A stretch of DNA of 25,160 nucleotides, from the NCBI GenBank assembly GCA_032718475.1, contig JAUCBJ010005468.1, positions 1 to 25,160 of the forward strand, given 5' to 3'. Below, one piece after another: positions 1-9,570 of the stretch; position 1 is the stretch's first letter, and every line of letters starts with the position of its first letter. The notes under the pieces were generated by a model, which was not told where the DNA came from, did no database searches, and saw only the letters and a list, made by a program, of their open reading frames with translations. The position numbers and the translations under genes are program-made. The DNA comes from Nemertoderma westbladi (Eukaryota; Xenacoelomorpha; Nemertodermatida; Nemertodermatidae).

Positions 1-365
1 ATACAACAACCTCATTCTGTTGGCCTTGAGACCTTCGGTTGAACCGACCCTTATTATAGGTATAGACTAAAACACTAATTAACAGTCAGCACAAAGCCAT
101 CACTTTAATTAGATACCTAATAATAAAATACAGATACCTCTAACACAAGACCAACATAAGTCGCACTAAGATAACGGTACTGAGGTAGGCCTATCTAAAA
201 GTCCATTTGAATATTATATCACCATCTACGGCTCTACAAACCCTGAAACGGCTGCGTTCCTGAAGGAGGTATGGGAAACCGCCTCCACTCGAGTCACTCT
301 CAGGAGCCATGCTCCGACCAGTTTCTCCTCCAATGCCTCCTCATTGCCATTCTGATCGGCAACAA
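1..365. other. No gene recognised; left flank of minisatellite
   Basis: I see no coding region, RNA gene or repeat that I can support here. Sequence up to about 230 is AT-rich; from about 230 it becomes GC-rich and grades into the 40-bp minisatellite. Open frames reaching into this stretch on both strands are extensions of frames forced open by that repeat. Confidence 0.5.
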
Positions 366-940
366 GGCCTCCATCCTGGGTACCATGGACCCCGCCCTCT
401 CCAACGGCCTCCATCCTGGGTACCATGGACCCCGCCCTCTCCGACGGCCTCCATCCTGGGTACCATGGATCGGATCCCACCCTCTCCAACAGCCTCCATC
501 CTGGGTACCATGGACCCCGCCCTCTCCGACGGCCTCCATCCTGGGTACCATGGACCCGCTCTCTCCAACGGCCTCCATCCTGGCCCTGGGTACCATGGAC
601 CCCGCCCTCTCCGACGGCCTCCATCCTGGGACCATGGACCCCACTCTTTCCAACGGTCTCCATCCTGGGTACCATGGACCCCGCCCTCTCCGATGGCCTC
701 CATCCTGGGTACCATGGACCCCGCCCTCTCCGATAGCCTCCATCCTGGGTACCATGGACCCCAACCTCTCCGACGGCCTCCATCCTGGGTACCATGGATC
801 CCGCCCTCTCCGACGGCAACCATCCTGGGTACCATAGACCCCGCCCTCTCCGACGGCCTCCATCCTGGGTACTATGGACCCCGCCTTCTCCGACGGCCTC
901 TATCCTGGGTACCATGGACCCCGCCCTCTGCAACGGAATC
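366..940. repeat. 40-bp GC-rich minisatellite, about 14 units
   Basis: Fourteen head-to-tail units share the core GGTACCATGGACCCCGCC (KpnI and NcoI sites overlapping) followed by CTCTCC and a variable GACGGCCTCCATCCTG stretch. Unit starts are spaced 40 bp apart, for example 366, 406 and 446. A few units are irregular, with small insertions near 470-480 and 585-592 and a short unit near 628. Because 40 is not a multiple of three and the unit lacks stop codons, several frames on both strands stay open for 100-270 codons. Those frames give Pro/Trp/Leu-rich or Gly/Arg-rich low-complexity peptides with no start context or domain. I read this as non-coding tandem repeat, perhaps polymorphic in length. 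Confidence 0.93.
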
Positions 941-1089
941 GTTATTCTGTACAGCATACCGGTACCCATCACATCTGTACTTCTACCACAAGTTATCGTG
1001 CTATTATTATTTATGATATCAAAGAGACAACACCGGACTCTCATTGTTTTCCTACAACGGCCTCGGCCAAGTTATTAGCACCATCCCAG

Positions 1090-1156
1090 CATCCCTGTGG
1101 TAGAATGGTGACGCGTAAAACACCAACCCGGTCGGGATCTTCGATCCCGTCCAGCA
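1090..1156 (+). repeat. tRNA-like patch, possible degenerate SINE head
   Basis: An A-box-like TGGTAGAATGGTG (1098-1110) is followed about 26 bp later by a B-box-like GATCTTCGATCCC (1136-1148). CGGGA and TCCCG flank a 7-nt loop, giving a T-arm-like hairpin, but the TTCGA falls two bases later than in a true T loop and I find no acceptor stem. It is best read as a degenerate tRNA-derived element rather than a working tRNA. A 6-bp hairpin (GCATTC/GAATGC, around 1168-1188) follows. Confidence 0.35.
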
Positions 1157-1318
1157 CCATTCATAGAGCATTCCTGATTAGAGAATGCCATTGAAACAAA
1201 ATAGAATGGACCTTAAATGGTAGGCAAGGGATAGATGAAGCCAATGTCGTAACTATTCATTCCAGAACATGTAATTATTTAACTTGATGTGAACCAGTTG
1301 TGGTGGCATAAATCAAGG

Positions 1319-2040
1319 AGTAACATTAAGGGGGGGGGGGGGGGGGGGGGGGGGGGGGTACACCATTTTGGTCCAAAATATGTCGAAATTTTTTTATGGT
1401 CTATTATAATGCACCATTGAAAGGTGTTTCCAAATCTGAAAACCGCTATTTAATAGCTCTTTTAGTTTTCAAGTTATAACAATTTCCATTTAGGGAATCC
1501 TATTGAAATTACTATTACTATGTATAATGAAAGGTCGATTATCTCCAAATATTTTTTTTATGAAATTGTCAAATTCAAAACCCTTCTACTTCTACAATGT
1601 TTAAGCAATTAGTCTGAAAATTTATCTGGGTGTCTAGATAGCCACCCTGCATAAAAGTATCAGACAACTTTTTCGAAATTTTTTGTTAATAAAATTTAAT
1701 CTAAAAATTAGCATAAATTTGCAGCGTCACCTAGCGGTGCAGAATTATTTGCACAAAATTTCGCCTGATAGTTATGTTGCCCCATCTTTGATCTATCATA
1801 TAAAAACCTTTCATGTGATTAGATTCAAAACTGTAAAAGCCTTAGGGTTGTAAGCGCAACCAAGTTATTTTTATTGTTAACTAGTATTAACTAATATTAA
1901 ATAGCGAAAAAAAAAAATTCTGACCTGTCATCTAGAATAGAATCTTAGGCACCTATATGCCAAATTTTAGCCAAAACCAAACAATTTGAAGAGTTGACCG
2001 AAAATGGTGTGCCCCCCCCCCCCCCCTTGAATGTTACCTC
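1319..2040. mobile_element. Non-autonomous DNA transposon with poly-G terminal inverted repeats
   Basis: The left end reads TAACATTAAG, then 29 G in all (1330-1358), then TACACCATTTTGGTC. The reverse complement of the right end reads TAACATTCAAG, then 15 G (as C at 2012-2026), then CACACCATTTTCGGTC. The two ends are therefore inverted copies of each other, each including the homopolymer. The interior (about 630 bp) is AT-rich, has no open frame of useful length and shows no transposase. Neither the target duplication nor the outermost base is clear, so the superfamily is not assigned. The unequal G-tract lengths fit slippage after insertion, or assembly error in a homopolymer. Confidence 0.72.
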
Positions 2041-2448
2041 GACTGGGCTACCCTTGGGAATTAAGGAAAGGGGGAGAACCTAAATATAGAACCTAATGTT
2101 AGATGTATCAATCTCACAGCGGGGCAACTAGATTGGAAAGTGTTAGCGATACATTCGGCTTCAACTCTATCTGACCTGACGAACGCTATGGGAAACGAAC
2201 ACGGGGGATATTATTAGGTTATTGTTATTTATATTTATGCGACAAAAGAAAATTTAAATATAACTTTTTTACTATTTTCGGGGTATTTTATTTACCGAGC
2301 GCCATAGAGGTTAATAAAGGTTCAAGAGAATATTGGAAAAAAATGTTCTACTTTATTCCCATGTAATACGTAATTTTATTCTTTAATAAGTAGGGCATAC
2401 ATTTTGTTCCTTAATTTTTTAATAAAACATAGAGCGATAGAGTGTTAA
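2041..2448. other. No feature recognised, AT-rich spacer
   Basis: Unique-looking AT-rich sequence between two DNA transposons. I see no open frame, RNA gene or tandem repeat in it. Confidence 0.5.
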
Positions 2449-2669
2449 GGCCATGATACACCACAGGAGCGGCGAGCGGCAGCGGCCGCGGCGAGCGGCC
2501 GATGTGGCGGCGACTCTTAGTATGATACACTACAGGAGCGGCGAGCGGCAGCAGCCATTTGTGGTGTATCATCACCCATAGAAAATAATGTGTTCTATTT
2601 TTAAAAAGTGGCCGCTTGCCGCGGCCGCTCGCCGCTGCCGCTCGCCGCTCCTGTGGTGTATCCTGGCCT
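2449..2669. mobile_element. GC-rich 221-bp MITE flanked by TTAA
   Basis: TTAA occurs immediately outside both ends (2445-2448 and 2670-2673), as expected of a TTAA target duplication of the piggyBac or Kolobok kind. The ends are inverted repeats of about 40 bp: the left begins GGCCATGATACACCACAGG, and the right, reverse complemented, begins AGGCCAGGATACACCACAGG. Both continue into a GCGGCGAGCGGC-rich stretch. The interior holds a second, smaller inverted pair: GATACACTACAGGAGC near 2523 faces GTGGTGTATCATC ending near 2573. That pair looks like a nested or rearranged copy of the same termini. There is no transposase. The 77-codon frame across the right half is a by-product of GC-rich sequence. 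Confidence 0.8.
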
Positions 2670-2673
2670 TTAA

Positions 2674-3265
2674 CAAAATAAATTTAACTGCAGTATTTTA
2701 CTATATTGCTTCCATAGTTACTGCATATAATAATACAATTATAATACTCTTCTTGTTTTTCAACTACAACTTCTTCAACTTCAACAATGATTTGCATGAT
2801 TGGTGGAGTGGGAGTGATTGATTTTTAATCCAGATAAAATTATTAGATAACAATAAATGGCACCAAATGAATAACCCTGTTACTAAGCAATGGACTTCAT
2901 TATAAATAATTAATAAAACCCATTATTATTGACTGAAATATTATATAATATATACGGAAGGCCTAACTGAATAATATGTTATAATTTGCCTAAAATAATA
3001 ATGTACTGTATGCATCTTTGGTGCACTCTCTACATTACCCAGGTTCTAATCAGTGAATTCAAAATGTATAAATTTATGTAAATTTAATTGAGAAATTAAA
3101 ATTATATTTTCTATTCATTTATACACAAAATTTACATTTATACGAAGTTTACATCTACCAATTTTGAATCTTTCAAACTTTACACTTCCAAAAATTACAT
3201 TTACTAATTTCAACGCATTTGTTTTCGAATTTCTACTGTAAGTTTCATTTCAAGACATAATGCAA
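2674..3265. other. AT-rich spacer, no gene seen
   Basis: Strongly AT-rich sequence with short A- and T-tracts. There are no convincing open frames, and no inverted or tandem repeats beyond low complexity. Confidence 0.5.
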
Positions 3266-3270
3266 ACAAT

Positions 3271-3330
3271 TAGGGGTTGAACCGATAGCATAAACACAAT
3301 TAGGGGTTGAACCGATAGCATAAACACAAT
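3271..3330. repeat. Exact 30-bp tandem duplication
   Basis: The block beginning TAGGGGTTGAACCGATAGCA at 3271 repeats exactly at 3301, with partial continuation to TAG at 3331-3333. It lies downstream of the minus-strand secreted-protein gene. Confidence 0.9.
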
Positions 3331-3434
3331 TAGCTCATCACTTTATTGCTATTTATTATCTTTGTAATTTGTTTGTATACATTTTCTATAGGCCTAAATA
3401 TTAGGTATAAACGACGAGTTTCATTTAATAATAA

Positions 3435-3440
3435 TTTATT
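3435..3440 (-). terminator. Candidate AATAAA polyadenylation signal
   Basis: The minus strand reads AATAAA here, about 53 bp beyond the stop codon of the two-exon secreted-protein gene. Position and strand suit a 3' end signal, but the area is AT-rich, so chance matches are likely. Confidence 0.4.
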
Positions 3441-3492
3441 TATAAATATTATTATTATTCAATCATTATATCTATTCCTATATTGTATTTAC

Positions 3493-3720
3493 TTAGTATT
3501 TTTCGCAGTCAGCGCTGGTGAATTGGGTGCAGACACTATTACTGGTTGTCTCCTTGTAGCCCTTCTGTTTGTCCAGCCCTGCACCGAGCACCAGATTGTG
3601 TAGATTACAGTAGTTGGTCCCATAATCCAGTACGGCGTACCACGTACGACTGTGCGAATAGGCCGTTAAAGCGCATTGGTTAGTCGCTGAGTCGAACGTA
3701 AACGTAAGGTCATCCACGTA
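3493..3720 (-). CDS. Secreted eight-cysteine protein, exon 2 (C-terminal 75 residues)
   Basis: Second and last exon of the gene whose first exon is 4785-5045. The minus strand shows a good acceptor, TTATTTTTCAG, directly before TACGTGGATGAC (Tyr-Val-Asp-Asp). Reading in phase 0 gives 75 codons and a stop. The peptide carries motifs with the feel of a conserved domain: WYAVLDYGTNYCNLHNL, then KETTSNSVCTQFTSADCEKY at the very end. It contributes four of the eight cysteines of the mature protein. A GTG codon lies inside the exon and could be mistaken for a start, but the frame, acceptor and matching exon-1 phase argue for splicing. I recall similar small secreted proteins in fish and marine invertebrates but cannot name the family, so no function is assigned. 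Confidence 0.72.
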   Translation of the reverse strand, partial: YVDDLTFTFDSATNQCALTAYSHSRTWYAVLDYGTNYCNLHNLVLGAGLDKQKGYKETTSNSVCTQFTSADCEKY

Positions 3721-3973
3721 CTGAAAAATAATAAATTATTATAAATACTGAATGTCCGCTAGATGGTATGGCCTACATTTTTCAAAACCCCAAATCAACA
3801 AACTCCCATATGTAGCACAAGTTCAGCTAATAAATACATTGTTTTGTGGTTGAGTGACGGTGTATTTAATACGGAGACCGTTATCATACCACACTATAAT
3901 ATTATAAGATTACGTCAGCGCAACAGCGCAACAGACCGACCCCGCAACGCAAAACCCCCACAATTTGCTTTAT

Positions 3974-4259
3974 AGTGAAGTGAAGTGAAGTGAAGTAAAG
4001 TAAAGTTTTCTTTATTTAGCCAGGGATTACGCACAAAGCCTGACAACTGATTTCCAGTGCGGTCCCCCAGAACTTTACTCCCCAGAGGAAACTCCAGTAC
4101 TCAGTTAGCTACCATCTAGGGTTGTAAGGCAGAGATCCCCCCCTGGCGGGTCCCATCAAAGCATTCGTGTCGAAACGAAAACTAACCTGTCCCATGCCAG
4201 GATCGAACCCACGACCTCCGAGAGATGTGAATTCAATGCAACCACTACACCAAGGTGGA
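3974..4259 (-). mobile_element. tRNA-derived SINE in the intron, sense to the gene
   Basis: Read on the minus strand, the element opens with a perfect pol III A box, TGGTGTAGTGG (4242-4252), and a perfect B box, GGGTTCGATCC (4200-4210), separated by 31 bp. A roughly 180-bp body follows, and the element ends at GGCTAAATAAAG and a pentamer tail of CTTTA and CTTCA repeats (about 3974-4007). This head-body-pentamer-tail layout is typical of tRNA-headed SINEs. TTATAG flanks both sides (near 3970-3975 and 4262-4267) and may be a short target duplication. The body contains ACTGGAGTTTCC and GGGGACCGCACTGG, possibly part of a shared SINE core domain, which I could not verify. It sits wholly inside the 3721-4784 intron. 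Confidence 0.75.
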
Positions 4260-4784
4260 ACTTATAGGTCATGTAAATCCAAAATTCATCTACACTACTG
4301 TAACAAGATCATTGTAATTCTCCAGCCGGATGACAGCCGGTATGCTGACTACGTTAGCTGACGTCGCAGGAGGCATCCATTGTGCCTGTAGGGTGGTCAT
4401 GGGTTTAGTTAGGCAATGAGATGTTTCCGGTCGTAATAGCAGAATGGGAGTGGGGTCAAAGCTTCGACGCGATTAAAATTAATTCCTCTCCAGGTGAAAA
4501 TCGACGCAATTAACAGCTTATTACGCCCAAAAATAAAACTGTAACCTGTTCTATTAACTTTAGTTTATTGTTTTGGTTAAAATAAGGTGCACTGAATCCT
4601 GCTCCTTTTCATAATTGATATTTTAATACTGAAACTAGATATCAATTCGCCGAGATGCGTTTGCTCAAATTAGACCCCTCCTCCTCCTGTCTCTGTAAGT
4701 GACAATGCTCACAACTTATGGGGAGCAGTTTATTGTACAGTACAATGTATGTAGGCCTACAGAACATAATGTATGTTTCATTAC

Positions 4785-5045
4785 ATTTTTAACAGGCGTG
4801 GTGTGAGTAGCAACCATCTTGTGTCCGTCATTTGATACAATTTCATACAAACACTTCTCCCCTCCCTTAGCGCAACCTCCAGGCCCTCTCCATGTCTTTA
4901 TTTGCTGTTCCAGCTTGCTATTAACCGTCTTGCAGTCCACTTGCCAATCATACTTTATCGAGCACTGTGCGTGTAACGGGTAGCTGTTAGATATAACTAT
5001 GACAACAGCGAAAATTATTGTTAATTGAATTAATAACCGCATCAT
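4785..5045 (-). CDS. Secreted eight-cysteine protein, exon 1 (signal peptide and N-terminal domain)
   Basis: The start is the first of two adjacent ATGs (5043-5045). In-frame codons upstream of it would begin with TTG and lack a signal-like context. Residues 1-27 form a clear signal peptide: Met-Met-Arg, a hydrophobic core LLIQLTIIFAVVIVI, then SNSYPLHAQ before a cysteine, with likely cleavage near LHAQ|C. The mature N-terminal part contains CSIKYDWQVDCKTVNSKLE and GGCAKGGEKCLYE. The frame ends at Lys-Asn followed by a donor GTAATG on the minus strand (intron 3721-4784, 1064 bp, phase 0), joining THTTPVKN to YVDDLTF. The product is 162 residues, about 135 when mature, and is likely extracellular with up to four disulfides. 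A TATA-like AT-rich stretch lies near 5162-5175, about 120 bp upstream. The 16-bp satellite starts at 5253. Without splicing, exon 1 runs on only about 23 more codons to a stop. Confidence 0.72.
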
Positions 5046-5252
5046 TGTTGAGAAAATAAATGACAATTCTTTTACCAAAAAAAAACAAGTAAAATTATTT
5101 TCGGTAGAATTAACTGGATAGTGGATAATAGTGGATAATTCTGTGTTTAATGCTGAAGAGCAAAATATATAAATTATTTTATATTACATTGCGAATCTCT
5201 AATTATCTGCTATTTAATTATTTAACAACTCCTTTAAATTTTATAGTCAAGG

Positions 5253-8016
5253 CGGTTACGCTGAGTATTGTTTGAGTTAAGTAATGGTTGAGTTAAGTAT
5301 TGGTTGAGTTAAGTATTGGTTGAGTTAAGTAATGGTTGAGTTAAGTATTGGTTGAGTTAAGTATTGGTTGAGTTAAGTAATGGTTGAGTTAAGTAATGGT
5401 TGAGTTAAGTATTGGTTGCGTTAAGTATTGGTTGAGTTAAGTATTGCTTGCGTTAAGTATATGTTGAGTTAAGTAATGGTTGAGTTAAGTAATGGTTGAG
5501 TTAAGTATGGGTTGAGTTAAGTATAGGTTGAGTTAAGTATTGGTTGAGTTAAGTAATGGTTGAGTTAAGTAATGGTTGAGTTAAGTATGGGTTGAGTTAA
5601 GTATAGGTTGAGTTAAGTATTGGTTGAGTTAAGTATTGGTTGACTTAAGTATTGGTTGAGTTAAGTAATGGTTGAGTTAAGTAATGGTTGAGTTAAGTAT
5701 TGGTTGCGTTAAGTATTGGTTGAGTTAAGTATTGCTTGCGTTAAGTATATGTTGAGTTAAGTAATGGTTGAGTTAAGTAATGGTTGAGTTAAGTATGGGT
5801 TGAGTTAAGTATAGGTTGAGTTAAGTAATGGTTGAGTTAAGTATTGGTTGAGTTAAGTAATGGTTGAGTTAGTATGGGTTGAGTTAAGTATAGGTTGAGT
5901 TAAGTATTGGTTGAGTTAAGTAATGGTTGAGTTAAGTATTGGTTGAGTTAAGTATTGGTTGAGTTAAGTAATGGTTGAGTTAGTATGGGTTGAGTTAAGT
6001 ATAGGTTGAGTTAAGTATTGGTTGAGTTAAGTAATGGTTGAGTTAAGTATTGGTTGAGTTAAGTAATGGTTGAGTTAAGTATTTGTTGAGTTATGTATTG
6101 GTTGAGTTAAGTATTGGTTGAGTTAAGTATTGGTTCAGTTAAGTATTGGTTGCGTTAAGTATTGGTTGAGTTAAGTATTGGTTGAGTTAAGTATGTTGAG
6201 TTAAGTATTGGTTGAGTTAAGTAATGGTTGAGTTAAGTATTGGTTGAGTTAAGTAATGGTTGAGTTAAGTATTTGTTGAGTTATGTATTGGTTGAGTTAA
6301 GTATTGGTTCAGTTAAGTATTGGTTCAGTTAAGTATTGGTTGCGTTAAGTATTGGTTGAGTTAAGTATTGGTTGAGTTAAGTATGTTGAGTTAAGTATTG
6401 GTTGAGTTAAGTAATGGTTGAGTTAAGTAATGGTTGAGTTAAGTATTGGTTGCGTTAAGTATATGTTGAGTTAAGTAATGGTTGAGTTAAGTATTGGTTG
6501 AGTTAAGTATTGGTTGAGTTAAGTATTGGTTGCGTTAAGTATATGTTGAGTTAAGTAATGGTTGAGTTAAATAATGGTTGAGTTAAGTATTGGTTGCGTT
6601 AAGTATTGGTTGAGTTAAGTATTGGTTGCGTTAAGTATATGTTGAGTTAAGTAATGGTTGAGTTAAGTATTGGTTACGTTAAGTATTGGTTGAGTTAAGT
6701 AATGGTTGAGTTAGTATGGGTTGAGTTAAGTATAGGTTGAGTTAAGTATTGGTTGAGTTAAGTAATGGTTGAGTTAAGTATTGGTTGAGTTAAGTATTGG
6801 TTGAGTTAAGTAATGGTTGAGTTAGTATGGGTTGAGTTAAGTATAGGTTGAGTTAAGTATTGGTTGAGTTAAGTAATGGTTGAGTTAAGTATTGGTTGAG
6901 TTAAGTAATGGTTGAGTTAAGTATTTGTTGAGTTATGTATTGGTTGAGTTAAGTATTGGTTGAGTTAAGTATTGGTTCAGTTAAGTATTGGTTGCGTTAA
7001 GTATTGGTTGAGTTAAGTATTGGTTGAGTTAAGTATGTTGAGTTAAGTATTGGTTGAGTTAAGTAATGGTTGAGTTAAGTATTGGTTGAGTTAAGTAATG
7101 GTTGAGTTAAGTATTTGTTGAGTTATGTATTGGTTGAGTTAAGTATTGGTTCAGTTAAGTATTGGTTCAGTTAAGTATTGGTTGCGTTAAGTATTGGTTG
7201 AGTTAAGTATTGGTTGAGTTAAGTATGTTGAGTTAAGTATTGGTTGAGTTAAGTAATGGTTGAGTTAAGTAATGGTTGAGTTAAGTATTGGTTGCGTTAA
7301 GTATATGTTGAGTTAAGTAATGGTTGAGTTAAGTATTGGTTGAGTTAAGTATTGGTTGAGTTAAGTATTGGTTGCGTTAAGTATATGTTGAGTTAAGTAA
7401 TGGTTGAGTTAAATAATGGTTGAGTTAAGTATTGGTTGCGTTAAGTATTGGTTGAGTTAAGTATTGGTTGCGTTAAGTATATGTTGAGTTAAGTAATGGT
7501 TAAGTTAAGTATTGGTTACGTTAAGTATTGGTTGAGTTAAGTATTGCTTGCGTTAAGTATATGTTGAGTTAAGTAATGGTTGATTTAAGTATATGTTGAG
7601 TTAAGTAATGGTTGAGTTAAGTATTGGTTAAGTTAAGTTATGGTTGAGTTAAGTATATGTTGAGTTAAGTAATGGTTGAGTTAAGTATTGGTTGAGTTAA
7701 GTAATGGTTGAGTTAAGTATGGGTTGAGTTAAGTAATGGTTGAGTTAAGTATTGGTTGAGTTAAGTATTGGTTGCGTTAAGTATTGGTTGAGTTAAGTAT
7801 TGGTTGCGTTAAGTATTGGTTGAGTTAAGTATTGGTTGCGTTAAGTAATGGTTGAGTTAAGTATGGGTTGAGTTAAGTATATGTTGAGTTAAGTAATGGT
7901 TGAGTTAAGTATTGTTTGAGTTATGTATTGGTTGAGTTAAGTAATGGTCGAGTTAAGTAATGGTTGAGTTAAGTATTGGTTGAGTTAAGTATTGGTTGCG
8001 TTAAGTATTGGTTGAG
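5253..8016. repeat. 16-bp satellite array, about 170 units, with higher-order structure
   Basis: Head-to-tail units of consensus GTTGAGTTAAGTATTG run for 2.76 kb. Variation concentrates in the last four to five bases (TATTG, TAATG, TATGG, TATAG, TATAT) and at GAG versus GCG or CAG. Rare 15-bp units (GAGTTAGTATGG, at 5868, 5979, 6710 and 6821) and 12-13-bp units (AAGTATGTTGAG, at 6191, 6381, 7033 and 7223) act as landmarks. Matching landmarks are exactly 842 bp apart, so about 5837-6678 and 6679-7520 are tandem copies of a higher-order block. A second level has an offset of 288 bp (TTGCG at 5416 and 5704). Every unit carries a TAA, so the array is not coding. Confidence 0.96.
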
Positions 8017-8718
8017 TACTGAGTGGTTAACAAATAGTCAGTTTGGTTGAGCCATGAAAAAAAAACCAAATATGTTTGTCCTTGTAATTGGTAATTCTTC
8101 TATAAATTAGTTCAACAAAATGATGAAATTACCTATATTATTTACTTTATAAATTACCTATATTATTTACTTTATAAATTTCAATCCAATCCATTCCATT
8201 GTTTACACAATCTTTCGTTGATGTATGTTTGACCAAGTAGAACTTTGTCACCTGAGATAGACCTAGCTGTACAGAATGTACACTGCGCCAAATGTAAGGT
8301 AGGGCGGGTACGTCCAATGGTGAGAGTAAGAGTAACTGCTGAATGTTAATAAGCATATATAGTCTCTTAATCAAATTGTCACAGTATTGAATAATAGTCT
8401 CTTAATCAATCACTCGATATATGTTTCACATAGTTACGAGATATACAATAACAAGACAAGATATATATAACATTAAGTAGACACTCGGCAATATATAAAT
8501 ATTGAACATAAAAGTGCGGGGTAATAGAGCACTTAAAGAAAACTAAACAACTGTTCTGGCATAAAATACAATGAAAACTAAATAAACAAGGCGGCGTTAA
8601 ACAATCTCGGTAGCCTGTAGTTCCTCCTAGGGGCTAGTCAGATATTTATATACTTAATTAATAAAATGCTCAATTGCTCTGGAAAATAAATTTTATAGGT
8701 TTTACTGACTGACTGACT
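8017..8718. other. No gene seen; AT-rich spacer between satellite and LINE
   Basis: Apart from the 25-bp duplication at 8126 and a second short repeat (ATAGTCTCTTAATCAA at 8359 and 8394), I see nothing recognisable. The 75-codon minus-strand frame at 8147-8374 has no domain and runs through the 25-bp duplication. Confidence 0.5.
8126..8180. repeat. 25-bp tandem duplication
   Basis: AAATTACCTATATTATTTAC begins at 8126 and again at 8151, and the copies agree for at least 25 bp with a short third partial copy. It looks like a recent slippage or duplication event. Confidence 0.88.
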
Positions 8719-9520
8719 TTACAATTTTAGGATCCGTCACATACTGTGGTATTGAGGCAACGGCAAACATCTGTGGAACATTTATCCATGTGGAACACCA
8801 TACAAGTAATCACTAAACTTCGACAGCAACTTACCGATGTTCAAGCGAAAACCTGAACGATTGAGGAGTGCATAACTAAGAACGGACCAACGGAATCTTG
8901 CAGTGACGACGACGACGTCGATGATGACGTTAACAATATTTTAATGGATTAACGGGTTAACACGGATTTTCATGGGCATCAGTAGTTTCACGACGGAAGA
9001 AAATGGTTACCGGAAGTAACGCCGTTGGAACGAGAAATGTATCTGTTCTCGCACGCGAAGTACGAAATAAAGTACAACTTCAAACTGAAAAGAAGAACAA
9101 CCTTGTCGTTAGTGGAGTTCCTTCTTCTAGCCAGTCAACTTCAACAAGGATGTTATCATTGAGATTGCCCGTGATGGCGGAGTTGAAATACCACCAGATG
9201 GAATTAAGACCAAATGGATTAGTAAATCTACCCGAAACACAACCAGTGAGAACAGTTCATTCAAGATTGTCGTCTCTCTCGATCCGGAAAAAAGAAGAGC
9301 ATTACTGCGAGCTTCGAAGAAACTCCGGGAATCTTCTCGGTTTAGCACTGTTTTTGTCAATCCTGACTACACTCCAGCTGAAGAGAGTGCGTTGATCCAC
9401 GTGATGCTTCGAAGAAGCGATCGGACCAACCTTCTAAATCCTGGATTATTCAACGCTGTGAAGTCGTTGAACGACACCATACCAGCTCTCCTGTTTCGAG
9501 TGTACTTGTCGAACAATTAG
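8719..9520 (+). pseudogene. LINE ORF1 remnant (CR1/L2-type)
   Basis: Degraded ORF1 of a non-LTR retrotransposon, whose product would be the RNA-binding partner of ORF2. The 5' part, in broken frames, reads QVITKLRQQLTDVQAK, a coiled-coil-like stretch. At about 9085-9120 the frame reads KKNNLVVSGVP, a common ORF1 landmark. A frameshift near 9125-9134 moves to a frame that stays open for about 129 codons to a TAG at 9518-9520. That part contains EKRRALLRASKKLRESSRF and STVFVNPDYTPAEES, the conserved C-terminal ORF1 signature, and then NPGLFNAVKSL. In-frame stops upstream and the frameshift show that it is dead. The first 76 bp recur almost unchanged at 16166-16241. The matching ORF2 remnant lies downstream on the same strand. 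Confidence 0.72.
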
Positions 9521-9570
9521 ACTGACTAACTTGACCAAAATCTCTGTAAACCTTGAGTTGAGTTGAGTTG

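Noticed and set aside
226-1044. Long open frames on both strands, up to 272 codons
   Set aside because: They are forced open by a stop-free 40-bp repeat in several frames at once, with low-complexity products and no domain.
2588-2821. 77-codon plus frame starting in the GC-rich MITE
   Set aside because: It starts inside a terminal inverted repeat and runs into AT-rich flank with no domain; it is a chance frame.
4167-4361. 64-codon plus frame in the intron
   Set aside because: It is antisense to the SINE and includes the complement of the tRNA-like head.
5253-8016. CRISPR-like or telomere-like array
   Set aside because: Units are contiguous 16-mers without unique spacers, the sequence is eukaryotic, and the unit is not a known telomere repeat.
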